A DNA stretch of 11,148 bases from Methanobrevibacter sp. (GCA_017652345.1 JAGCBE010000277.1:1-11148), one strand, 5' to 3'. Shown: positions 1-6,546, numbered from the stretch's first letter. The notes: a model not told the origin generated them from the letters alone. Numbers and translations: made by a program.

Positions 1-441
1 ATGACCAGCACTAGCAGTAGGAGTCATTTCAATCTTAGTAATAGGATCGACAGGTTGTGGTACTACACCTTCAGTTCCACTCTTAGTTACACAAGTAACT
101 TCAGCAGTATGGTGCACAATAATTGGAGCCTCGGCAGTAGCGGTTTTCTTGATAGCACCACCTAGCATAAAACGTAGAGATTCTAGAGAAATTAAAGCAT
201 CAGTTAGAGTTACATTAATTTCCTTACCATAGTCCCATTGGATTAGACGAGGATTGCCCCAACCACCAGTCGCTGCGACATTTTCAGCACTGGTTTCAAT
301 AGTAGAAACTTTTAGAGTGTCTAAAAATAGAACAATGTCACCCTTATATACGCCAGCAGCAAGATCATCATCTAGAGCCTCAAAATATACATTAGCGACC
401 TCTTTAATGCCATACTTGTCAAAAATATTAACATCAGCCAT
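1..441 (-). CDS. Probable major tail tube protein, N-terminal 147 residues (cut by left edge)
   Basis: The reading frame opens with ATG at 441-439 and stays open for 147 codons to the left edge, so the C-terminus is missing. A strong GGAGGT at 455-450 sits 8 bases before the ATG. The protein starts MADVNIFDKY; a central block with GGWGNP (residues 59-64), IQWDYG (67-72) and a DALISLESLRFMLGG stretch (81-95) looks like the conserved core of tail tube proteins that stack as hexameric rings around the DNA channel. Its place after the neck genes agrees. Leucine is mostly CTA (7 of 10), unlike the TTA-rich neighbours but like the capsid gene, which fits a very abundant protein. Residues 131-147 could begin a C-terminal Ig-like domain. 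The identity rests on motif resemblance and position; another abundant tail structural protein is possible. Confidence 0.6.
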   Translation of the reverse strand, partial: MADVNIFDKYGIKEVANVYFEALDDDLAAGVYKGDIVLFLDTLKVSTIETSAENVAATGGWGNPRLIQWDYGKEINVTLTDALISLESLRFMLGGAIKKTATAEAPIIVHHTAEVTCVTKSGTEGVVPQPVDPITKIEMTPTASAGH

Positions 442-449
442 GAGTTTTT

Positions 450-455
450 ACCTCC
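450..455 (-). promoter_or_regulatory. Ribosome binding site of the tail tube gene
   Basis: GGAGGT on the minus strand, 8 bases before the ATG at 441, lying in the 16-base gap after the TAA of the preceding gene. It fixes the start. Confidence 0.8.
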
Positions 456-457
456 AT

Positions 458-1237
458 TTAATTCTTATCTGAATTTGCGATTGATCGCATCCAGTGTTTT
501 AATTGATTTTTCTTTAACTTCGCGCCCGCAAGAGCAGCTTGATTGTTTATATTAAACTGATCACGCCAACCCATGCGTTTTAGTTGATCGTGAAAAGCAT
601 AATAAGTAATATTCCAAATATTTCCAATACTTAAATTACAATGATTAATTGTTATGCTACCAATTAAATCAGAGAATTTTAAATCCGATTTTTCTCGTGC
701 GGCTTGTTTTGCTTTTGCTTTTCGTACCATTTCACGACTTTTCTTTAATTTTAATTTAATTTCACGAGTTCTTGGGTCATCATCTTTATTAATAATAATA
801 TCTTCTCCCTCTTGTTCAAGAAAAAACATTCTACGAATTATTTGTTGTAAATCGTAAAATTTTTCCTCAGTTAAAATGTGTTTTTCTTCCAAAGGCCCAA
901 CAACAATTTGCGCCGGATCAATAGAAAAACTTATTTGTTCATGAGTGAAGAAAAAAAACGCTTCTTTAAATTTTTGATTAAATTCTAAGTCAGCGTTAGC
1001 AATAAATAAAATATATTCAAAATCAGTTAATTGCTCTAACATTTTTTTAAATTCATCATCTACATCTTTAAATTCTGATGGTTTAGTAGAAACAATTAAA
1101 CTTAAATATTGTTCAAAAATACTATATCCCAAATCTACAATTTCTCCAACTTTTGAAGGATAAATTGCACATATATCATCTAATAATATTGGCGTCCCTT
1201 TTTGAAATTTTAAAATATAATCATCAGTTAAATTCAT
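458..1237 (-). CDS. Conserved-looking phage protein of unknown function (259 aa), possible tail assembly factor
   Basis: I do not recognise this protein with confidence. It is 259 residues, without signal peptide or membrane segment. The N-terminal half is mixed hydrophobic and acidic; the middle (about residues 157-186) is a very basic, probably helical stretch with KLKLKK and KAKAKQAAREK; the C-terminal part (about 210-255) is rich in aromatic and basic residues, with FHDQLKRMGWRDQF and ALAGAKLKK. ATG at 1237 is preceded by GAGGT at 1251-1247, 9 bases away, and the gene overlaps the stop of the upstream gene by 14 bases, so the two are translationally coupled. It lies between the probable tail terminator and the tube, where a tail assembly chaperone or initiator would be plausible. 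That role is inferred from position only. It is a soluble, strongly TTA/AAA-biased gene, unlike the tube gene next to it. Confidence 0.75.
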   Translation of the reverse strand: MNLTDDYILKFQKGTPILLDDICAIYPSKVGEIVDLGYSIFEQYLSLIVSTKPSEFKDVDDEFKKMLEQLTDFEYILFIANADLEFNQKFKEAFFFFTHEQISFSIDPAQIVVGPLEEKHILTEEKFYDLQQIIRRMFFLEQEGEDIIINKDDDPRTREIKLKLKKSREMVRKAKAKQAAREKSDLKFSDLIGSITINHCNLSIGNIWNITYYAFHDQLKRMGWRDQFNINNQAALAGAKLKKNQLKHWMRSIANSDKN

Positions 1238-1730
1238 TTATTCTATACCTCATAGAATATCCACCAATCCAAGGCGATAATGTTAAAGCATCAACGCGAA
1301 CAAACTCTAAATTACCGATACCCGCTAGTGACTGTTGATTAAACATTTTATCCATTTCTTCCATAATAAGATATGGTCGTAATGATTCTTCATGTAAAAT
1401 CCATTCATTATAAGGACAAGCAATATCAAAACGAATAGTAGATAATTTAAATTCAGGATTAAAAGCATTTACTGAAAAACTATCAAATATAGCAGTTATA
1501 TAAGACATTTTTTCAGTACTATCATCATAAATTTTAGGAACAATTAATATTTGTTTATGTAATAATTCTAAACCATCTACATCAGAATATTTATTATCAA
1601 GCGGATCAACACAATGATATTTTAATAAACGGCAAATTTTTTGATTTTGAACAATTCGATTAGCGATTGTGAAAGTATTTTTACCCATTACAGCAAAGCG
1701 ACGTTGAGTATTATCTAAATCTATATTCAT
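1224..1730 (-). CDS. Probable tail terminator / tail completion protein (168 aa)
   Basis: A 168-residue soluble protein starting MNIDLDNTQRRFAV. The C-terminal part carries RPYLIMEEMDKMF (about residues 118-130), a GIGNLEF segment (137-143) and a final beta-like GGYSMRYRINEFN. An alpha/beta protein of this size with a terminal strand of this kind, directly after a head-closure-like gene and before the tail genes, fits the tail terminator (tail completion) class, which caps the tail tube and docks it to the head. This is family resemblance plus position, with no diagnostic catalytic motif to confirm it. ATG at 1730 follows a perfect GGAGGTGA at 1742-1735 whose last three bases are the stop codon of the upstream gene. 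The 3' end overlaps the next gene by 14 bases. Confidence 0.5.
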   Translation of the reverse strand: MNIDLDNTQRRFAVMGKNTFTIANRIVQNQKICRLLKYHCVDPLDNKYSDVDGLELLHKQILIVPKIYDDSTEKMSYITAIFDSFSVNAFNPEFKLSTIRFDIACPYNEWILHEESLRPYLIMEEMDKMFNQQSLAGIGNLEFVRVDALTLSPWIGGYSMRYRINEFN

Positions 1731-1734
1731 ATTG

Positions 1735-1742
1735 TCACCTCC
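1735..1742 (-). promoter_or_regulatory. Ribosome binding site of the 168-aa gene containing the upstream stop codon
   Basis: GGAGGTGA, 4 bases before the ATG at 1730 when counted from its last A (7 bases from GGAGG). The TGA at its end (1737-1735) is the stop codon of the 403-residue gene, whose last codons TGG AGG TGA therefore form the ribosome binding site. Confidence 0.8.
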
Positions 1743-2946
1743 ATAATGGTATTACTTCTATTTCTTTAGCATAATCAATATTATTATACATTGCATGTAA
1801 AATTATTTTTCCTAATTCATTATCTTCATTAGCTTTAATAATACAAGAACAATTTGTTATATTAATTTTTTCAATTTTAGCTAATTTAGTAGCCTCTAAA
1901 GTAAAACCAGTGAAAGATTCAATTGATAAATCAGATGTACCCTTTAATATATATTCATTTTTACATCCCAACCTTATCGCAGCTTTACCTTCTATATAAG
2001 CAGAAAATTCTTTTTCTCCGCCAACTTGAATTTGTATTATTTTTTGAATTTCTGGATGATTCACTAATTGTACTATAATGTCAACCGTTCCATTTGCAAT
2101 TGCAGTTAATTGACCATTTATATTTCGTGCAATTGATTTATTAGTTGTAATTAAAACAACAGGCTCATCCGATGGAGCGCCATTTGCAGTTAATGTAAAT
2201 TTAGGTTGAATGATTTCATTTATATTAAAGGATTGTATTAAAGAGGGAATGCTTAAATCATATTGAGTAATTCTATCGGTTTCTGCTAAATTATTTTTAA
2301 CATCATCATAAATAGAATTAATTTTATCTTCTGTTAATGAAATATAAATAACACCGGGCACGCTAGTATGGTCATATTCAACTACTGTCCATGCTTCTTC
2401 TTCTACAATAAAGTTTGTAGAACGATTAATTGGGTATCGCGGCATTAATATTTCAGCATATTTGTTTGGTTGTGGTGTAATAAGACTATGCCAAGTACGG
2501 AAATTTCCTTTAATTTTACTATCAAGAGAACTTACAAAATAACTCCATGATTGCTGAACATGACCATCACCATCAACCCATTTTAATAAATAATTACATC
2601 TTATAATCCAAAATGTTTTATAAGTACCATTTACTTTTTTCTCTTCTTGAACGAGAATCCATTTTTCAATATTTCCATCATCTAATTTCCAATTCATAAT
2701 ATCACCAATTAGAAGTGGTATATTATTAGATACATTCAAGAACATAATTTTTTCATATTCTTTATCCTTACTGGTTAAAATTATCCCATCAAAATATATA
2801 CCTCTTTCAACCGATAAATCACGCACCGTATGTGGCGATTCTGCTTTCCATTTTTCAAATGACCTAATGCCGCCATTTCTAATACGCTCAGCAGTAGTAT
2901 CGCCCATATGATTAATACGGGAAAAATATACATCTAAATAGCTCAT
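1735..2946 (-). CDS. Head-closure-like neck protein with C-terminal Ig-like domains (403 aa)
   Basis: A 403-residue protein. Residues about 40-125 look like a small beta-barrel of the head-closure (stopper) class, with GDIMNW at 81-86 and a CNYLLKW signature at 117-123; this class plugs the portal channel after DNA packaging. A second beta-rich stretch follows to about 205. Residues about 244-308 read as a bacterial Ig-like (Big_2-type) domain, with the typical NGQLTAIANGTVDI stretch at 277-290 and an alternating-strand end. Residues about 313-403 look like a second Ig-like domain ending in a short IPLWR tail. Ig-like domains on phage structural proteins are usually exposed and bind surfaces weakly. 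The ATG overlaps the previous stop in ATGA (2946-2943). The final codons double as the ribosome binding site of the next gene. The domain calls are from reading the protein; the head-closure role is inferred from fold pattern and position. Confidence 0.55.
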   Translation of the reverse strand: MSYLDVYFSRINHMGDTTAERIRNGGIRSFEKWKAESPHTVRDLSVERGIYFDGIILTSKDKEYEKIMFLNVSNNIPLLIGDIMNWKLDDGNIEKWILVQEEKKVNGTYKTFWIIRCNYLLKWVDGDGHVQQSWSYFVSSLDSKIKGNFRTWHSLITPQPNKYAEILMPRYPINRSTNFIVEEEAWTVVEYDHTSVPGVIYISLTEDKINSIYDDVKNNLAETDRITQYDLSIPSLIQSFNINEIIQPKFTLTANGAPSDEPVVLITTNKSIARNINGQLTAIANGTVDIIVQLVNHPEIQKIIQIQVGGEKEFSAYIEGKAAIRLGCKNEYILKGTSDLSIESFTGFTLEATKLAKIEKINITNCSCIIKANEDNELGKIILHAMYNNIDYAKEIEVIPLWR

Positions 2947-3209
2947 TCAGGTATTTCTAAGTCGCCAACTAAATTAATACATTCAAAAATTGTTTTACGA
3001 AAATAATCATAAGACAAAAATCTTAAACTGTTTAATTTACCTTTAAGCGACCACCAATTAATAGAATTACCACGAAGTCCGCTAACTTCAATAATAATAG
3101 AATCCAAAAATTTTTCCCATTCGCCATTTTTTTCTCTTTCGCAAAGCACTCCATAAAGACGGCCTTTTAATTTATTTTTATAGCCATCAAACATTACATC
3201 ATACGACAT
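2943..3209 (-). CDS. Small neck-region protein, unknown function (88 aa)
   Basis: The open frame extends up to 3302, but the first 31 codons would lie inside the upstream gene with no ribosome binding site that I see. The ATG at 3209 gives an 88-residue protein (MSYDVMFDGYKN...) with an AGGT preceding it (GGCAGGTAAACGTA then ATG) and only 11 bases of overlap with the upstream gene. The next gene also begins with MSY and overlaps this stop in ATGA. The protein is small, soluble and aromatic-rich, with LRGNSINWWSLKGKLNSLR in the middle (about residues 45-63). I do not recognise a family. Its position between an adaptor-like and a closure-like gene suggests a neck component. Confidence 0.65.
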   Translation of the reverse strand: MSYDVMFDGYKNKLKGRLYGVLCEREKNGEWEKFLDSIIIEVSGLRGNSINWWSLKGKLNSLRFLSYDYFRKTIFECINLVGDLEIPE

Positions 3210-3678
3210 TACGTTTACCTGCCAATTTCTTAAATAAATCCGCGGGACGTTTAAAACGCGAACGATCATAAATGCCTTCAGCTTTATGAACTTCAACCTC
3301 AACCGCAGCTTCTAATTTATTTAATTTATCTAAGTGATTTGCTTGCGAGAAATCTTTATCGGCATAGAGTTGTCTAATATTTTCCCAACTTGCAATACAG
3401 CGTTTTATCCATTCATGCTTCATATATAATGCAAGTAATTGAATTTCATCATTTGTTAAATCATTAACAAATTGACGCCGTATTAATTGTCCTTCTTCTT
3501 GTGCATCCAATGCTTCGGTTTCTAAACCAATACGAGGATATTTAAAACGAAATATTGCAATACCTAAAAGTTCTTGCCAATCTCGTTCAACAATTGCTAA
3601 TTCTTCTTCCAAAGTCCATTCATCAGCTGTTATGCGCGCAAGAAAAGCATCATATACGCTTAAAAATGGAGTAGCCAT
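3199..3678 (-). CDS. Probable head-tail connector (adaptor) protein (159 aa)
   Basis: A 159-residue, almost entirely helical and highly charged protein starting MATPFLSVYDAFLARIT. Helical segments with EEELAIVERDWQELLGIA (about residues 23-40), a RFKYPRIGL turn (44-52) and a C-terminal FKRPADLFKKLAG segment (about 142-154) match the general plan of the head-tail adaptor proteins that form a ring under the portal. The position two genes after the capsid gene is where such adaptors occur. ATG at 3678 is preceded by GAGG at about 3690-3687, which lies within the last codons of the upstream gene, 3 bases from its stop. The stop overlaps the following gene by 11 bases. The assignment depends on secondary-structure pattern and order rather than on a unique motif. 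Confidence 0.5.
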   Translation of the reverse strand: MATPFLSVYDAFLARITADEWTLEEELAIVERDWQELLGIAIFRFKYPRIGLETEALDAQEEGQLIRRQFVNDLTNDEIQLLALYMKHEWIKRCIASWENIRQLYADKDFSQANHLDKLNKLEAAVEVEVHKAEGIYDRSRFKRPADLFKKLAGKRNVV

Positions 3679-3681
3679 ATA

Positions 3682-4122
3682 TTATTCCTCAGCTTGGTGC
3701 TTCATATTGATTAGAGCAATAACATCTCTATCACAATATTTCTTAATTAACTCCACAAAGCCAGGATGAGTAATACCCTTTTCAACCGCTAATTGAACCG
3801 CGGCTTCCCTCTCTGCAGGCGCAGCTGTTGGAATGAAATTAGCAAAAGCAGTAATATTTTTAGAATCTAACATTTCAGCAATTGTTGCTGTGTCATATAC
3901 ATTTTCAACAGCTTCTACTGCCTCATTATCGTCAATACCAGTAATAGCGATATAATGATTTCTTACTAACGTATTAAATCCAGAATCAAATGTTAATTCA
4001 TCATAAACATCTTTATCAACACTAATTGCACGATTTGGCGCTAAAGTGCGAGTAAATTTAATATCTGGTACATGAATAGAAACAGTTGCGTAACTAATAT
4101 TTTTAATTGTAATTTTTTCCAT
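3682..4122 (-). CDS. Structural-region protein of unknown function (146 aa)
   Basis: I cannot name a family. The first 65 or so residues look beta-rich (MEKITIKNISYATVSIHVPD and following), with LAPNRAISVDKDVYDEL near residues 27-43; the rest is mainly helical and alanine/glutamate-rich, with AAPAEREAAVQLAVEKG (about 99-115) and a final LIKKYCDRDVIALINMKHQAEE-type helix. It is soluble, with no signal peptide or membrane segment. It lies directly after the capsid gene's terminator and has a very strong AAAGGAGGA ribosome binding site 8 bases before its ATG, so translation should be efficient on whatever message passes the terminator. Possible roles are a capsid vertex or surface protein or a neck component; both are guesses from position. 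Confidence 0.7.
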   Translation of the reverse strand: MEKITIKNISYATVSIHVPDIKFTRTLAPNRAISVDKDVYDELTFDSGFNTLVRNHYIAITGIDDNEAVEAVENVYDTATIAEMLDSKNITAFANFIPTAAPAEREAAVQLAVEKGITHPGFVELIKKYCDRDVIALINMKHQAEE

Positions 4123-4129
4123 TATAAAA

Positions 4130-4138
4130 TCCTCCTTT
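4130..4138 (-). promoter_or_regulatory. Strong ribosome binding site after the terminator
   Basis: AAAGGAGGA on the minus strand, 8 bases before the ATG at 4122. It begins only 5 bases beyond the T-tract of the terminator. Confidence 0.8.
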
Positions 4139-4143
4139 AACTC

Positions 4144-4183
4144 AAAAAGAAAATGGGACGAGCAAGCTAATTGCTCGCCCCAT
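4144..4183 (-). terminator. Intrinsic terminator after the major capsid gene
   Basis: On the minus strand a 13-base-pair stem is formed by ATGGGGCGAGCAA (4183-4171) and TTGCTCGTCCCAT (4165-4153), with one G-U pair and a 5-base loop (4170-4166). It is followed at once by TTTTCTTTTT (4153-4144, sharing the last stem base). A GC-rich stem plus a T-tract in the direction of transcription is the standard form of a rho-independent terminator. There is no T-tract on the other strand, so it acts only leftward. It begins about 16 bases past the capsid gene's TAA. Confidence 0.88.
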
Positions 4184-4198
4184 AATATATTAAATTAA

Positions 4199-5269
4199 TT
4201 AGGCGTTTAGGGCCTCGTTATAGGCTTGCCAGCCGCTATCGGCATCAAGAGAACTATTGTAATAAATGCCCCAATAATTAGGAGCAGAAACCATTGCTAA
4301 ACCAAGCTTTGTATAAGCCTGAATAGTGATAGAATTGTCTCCCTCATGATCATCCCACTCACGGAAATAGGAATTGCCTTCAAAGATAAGCTTCATTAGC
4401 TTCTCTTTACCAGAAGGAATAACATAAGCAAAAGAGGGGTTCATAACAAGCTTGGTATTAGTTTCATCAGTGAAAGACTGAGGAAGTACTACCACTGGTA
4501 CACCCTGGAACTTACCAATATAACCGCGCTCACGGACATCAACCATATCTTGGTCGGAAATCTTAGTAGTGCTATTATAAACAATCGCATTTACCATTTC
4601 AGCCGCGAATTCGGGAGAGCAATAAATAACAGGAGAGCCATAAGCAGCTACTGTATTACAAAGCTTCTTCATTTCAGTAGGATTAAAAGCATTGGCAACT
4701 ACCTTATTGCGAGCAGGACGATAAGAATTTTTCCAAGATTGAAGTAGCATTTCTTGAACCATTTCAAAAATGCGCTCAACCATACCATCATTAATAACTT
4801 CATAAATATCAGCAATATTTTCAACGCCATCGAGATAACGTTCAAAGTCAACACGTCCGGCGCCGCCTAGAGCGAATGGATATACATCCAAACGATCACG
4901 GTCAAGACGGAAGGTTTCGTAATTACCAGATTCTGTGGCACGAGTTACAAATTGACGACCACGTTGCTTACCACGGGTAACAAAGAACTGAGGACGAGAA
5001 CCTTGAGGAACACGCATAACCTCAGTAAACATATCTAAAGCAGAAGTTAGACTCTGAGGTAATACCTCATCTAAATTCTGAGAAAGTAGCTCAAAAAGAT
5101 CAATCTTATTGCGCTCAAACTTATAACGATTAATATGACCATTTTCGTCACAAACTAACTTACGAATTTCATCGCGTAAAGCAGCTTCATAGTCATAATT
5201 CTCGGCGGCGAACTCCGCAGGAACCTTGCGGCCGAAAGCGCCGTTCATTAGCATTTTAAGAGTATTCAT
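4199..5269 (-). CDS. Major capsid protein, HK97 fold (356 aa)
   Basis: The shell-forming protein of the head. At 356 residues it has the length of a HK97-fold capsid protein. The first ~85 residues are a helical N-terminal arm; the stretch with FFVTRGKQRGRQFV (95-108) and YPFALGGAGRVDF (130-142) fits the E-loop/P-domain region; a long helix with DGMVERIFEMVQEMLLQSW (161-179) fits the spine helix; and the GKFQGVPVVVLPQ motif (252-264) is a typical A-domain strand of these proteins. GGAGGTG at 5283-5277 lies 7 bases before the ATG. The gene has visibly higher GC and more CTA/CTT, AAG and GAG than the connector genes, as expected for the most abundant virion protein. It follows the scaffold and the accessory protein, and is followed by a terminator. 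Whether the N-terminal arm is cleaved cannot be seen. Confidence 0.88.
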   Translation of the reverse strand: MNTLKMLMNGAFGRKVPAEFAAENYDYEAALRDEIRKLVCDENGHINRYKFERNKIDLFELLSQNLDEVLPQSLTSALDMFTEVMRVPQGSRPQFFVTRGKQRGRQFVTRATESGNYETFRLDRDRLDVYPFALGGAGRVDFERYLDGVENIADIYEVINDGMVERIFEMVQEMLLQSWKNSYRPARNKVVANAFNPTEMKKLCNTVAAYGSPVIYCSPEFAAEMVNAIVYNSTTKISDQDMVDVRERGYIGKFQGVPVVVLPQSFTDETNTKLVMNPSFAYVIPSGKEKLMKLIFEGNSYFREWDDHEGDNSITIQAYTKLGLAMVSAPNYWGIYYNSSLDADSGWQAYNEALNA

Positions 5270-5276
5270 ATGTTCG

Positions 5277-5283
5277 CACCTCC
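5277..5283 (-). promoter_or_regulatory. Ribosome binding site of the major capsid gene
   Basis: GGAGGTG, 7 bases before the ATG at 5269, filling almost all of the 15-base gap after the TAA of the preceding gene. Confidence 0.8.
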
Positions 5284-5284
5284 A

Positions 5285-5899
5285 TTATAGACTAATAATC
5301 TGATACTTAACGCCGCGTTCGCCGTTAGGTACAGTGTAATATTTTACAATACGGCCATAAATTCCAGTATAGCCATTTGGTAGAGCCTTAACAATACGTG
5401 GAATGCTCTTTACGTCATTTTGACCACTAGGAATAATAACATAAGCCTTATTAGTATTAGTTAAATCGCCGCTTAGATAGTCAGCAAGAACTTCATCAGA
5501 AGTCTTTTCACTACCAGCAGTAGTTACTGCTGGGAAATCTGTAGTATCATCATATTGTAGGCAATTAGTAGTAACAGTATCGCCGACACCTAGAATACCA
5601 ACACGAGGATAATCGCCAGCAACTTTGCGGCCAAAGGTCTTTAGACCATAGTGGAATAAATCATATTCCTTTTCAGCGGTATAAACAATACCAATTGGTT
5701 TGTCAGTAGCAGCAGCAGGAGGATTAATAACGCCAGCAGCCTTATCAGCAACTACCCACATACCATTTTCACAAGGAGCATCCTTAGTAAAGGCTTCGCC
5801 TAGAGGGGTCTGAGAAACTACCATACCAGTCTGAGGGAAGGCAACTTGATTTAGTTCTAGGCTTGCATACTCTTGAAGGGGAAATCTTTTCATAGCCAT
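5285..5899 (-). CDS. Probable capsid decoration/cement protein (204 aa)
   Basis: A 204-residue soluble protein, beta-rich and glycine/proline/threonine-rich, without cysteine-rich or catalytic motifs. It lies between the scaffold/protease and the capsid gene, where many phages carry a head decoration (cement) protein that binds the outside of the shell. It shares the higher-GC codon style of the capsid gene, including many CTA, GCC and AAG codons, which suggests an equally high copy number. Segments such as PIGIVYTAEKEYDLF (about residues 68-82) and a RVGILGVGDTV strand (99-109) point to a compact beta domain. Two ATGs are in frame (5899 and 5893); AGGAGGT at 5914-5908 is 8 bases before the first, so that is chosen. 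The role is inferred from position and codon use; no specific family is recognised. Confidence 0.55.
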   Translation of the reverse strand: MAMKRFPLQEYASLELNQVAFPQTGMVVSQTPLGEAFTKDAPCENGMWVVADKAAGVINPPAAATDKPIGIVYTAEKEYDLFHYGLKTFGRKVAGDYPRVGILGVGDTVTTNCLQYDDTTDFPAVTTAGSEKTSDEVLADYLSGDLTNTNKAYVIIPSGQNDVKSIPRIVKALPNGYTGIYGRIVKYYTVPNGERGVKYQIISL

Positions 5900-5907
5900 A
5901 ATTTATT

Positions 5908-5914
5908 ACCTCCT
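5908..5914 (-). promoter_or_regulatory. Ribosome binding site deciding the start of the 204-aa gene
   Basis: AGGAGGT, 8 bases before the ATG at 5899; its distance to the alternative ATG at 5893 would be 14 bases, which favours the upstream start. Confidence 0.75.
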
Positions 5915-5922
5915 AAGTAATA

Positions 5923-6546
5923 TTATTTCTTCTTATATTTGTTCATTAATAAAGCAAAGGCCGATTGTTGTTCTGGAATCGGAACTTTCTTATCAGAATT
6001 ATTATCAGCTAGTTTATTATTAGCAAAGCTGATTGCTAATTTAGATTCTAGCTCGTCATAAGTCATGTCATTTGACTTCTCTCGGAAATTACTAATTTCT
6101 TCCGCGGATAAAACTTTTTCATATTTTTCAATTAAAACATTTTTCTTCTCAATTAAAATTTCTTTTGCCTGAGCCTCATAAGTGGCAAGAGAATTTTCAA
6201 GAGTAGATTTTTCAGCAGTTAGGGTTTCAATTTGCGCGGCAAAATCGGTATTAGCTGCGGTTAAAGTTTCCACTGTATTAGAAAGAGTATCGTAATCAGA
6301 TTTTAACTGATTATAATTATTTTCTAATTCATTATAAGCATTTTGTAGTTTTTCAAATTCAGAAGGTTCTGTTACAGTTTCAGCTTCAGGCTTTTCTTCT
6401 TCTTTTTGCTCAGGAGTTGATTCATTTTCTTCATTAGCAGAAAATTCAGCTTCTGGCTTAGCAACGGGCTCTTCTTCAACAGCAGGTTGCTCTTCTACAA
6501 TAGGCTCTTCAACAGTGGTTTCCTTATTTAATTCAAAATTGTCCAC
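5923..6546 (-). CDS. Possible nested scaffold protein from an internal GTG (207 aa, same frame)
   Basis: Inside the protease/scaffold gene, AAAGGAGGAG (6564-6555) is followed after a short gap by an in-frame GTG at 6546. Translation from there would give residues 223-429 alone: the Glu/Pro linker, the coiled coil and the basic tail, without the protease. This is the arrangement known from lambda, where the scaffold Nu3 is an in-frame internal product of the protease gene C. It would let the phage make many scaffolds per protease. The GGAGG core lies 10 bases before the GTG, slightly longer than usual, and the run also encodes ordinary Lys-Gly-Gly-Glu, so chance is not excluded. Confidence 0.5.
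   Translation of the reverse strand: MDNFELNKETTVEEPIVEEQPAVEEEPVAKPEAEFSANEENESTPEQKEEEKPEAETVTEPSEFEKLQNAYNELENNYNQLKSDYDTLSNTVETLTAANTDFAAQIETLTAEKSTLENSLATYEAQAKEILIEKKNVLIEKYEKVLSAEEISNFREKSNDMTYDELESKLAISFANNKLADNNSDKKVPIPEQQSAFALLMNKYKKK

Noticed and set aside
254..472. Plus-strand open frame of 72 codons
   Set aside because: It lies mostly antisense to the tail tube gene, has no ribosome binding site I can see, and its protein is serine-rich in the manner of antisense translations.
950..959. Homopolymer run in the 259-residue gene as a programmed frameshift site
   Set aside because: The run encodes consecutive phenylalanines in mid-gene, and I see no overlapping frame that would make a sensible extended product, unlike the frameshift near the end of true tail chaperone pairs.
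654..1338. Two plus-strand open frames (654-857 and 1153-1338)
   Set aside because: Both are antisense to well-supported minus-strand genes, and AT-rich composition explains their existence.
4550..4747. Plus-strand open frame of 65 codons
   Set aside because: It is antisense to the strongly supported capsid gene, with no start signal.
4199..5899. Higher-GC capsid block as horizontally acquired cargo
   Set aside because: The genes are in their expected places, and the tube gene shows the same codon style, so high expression explains it better.
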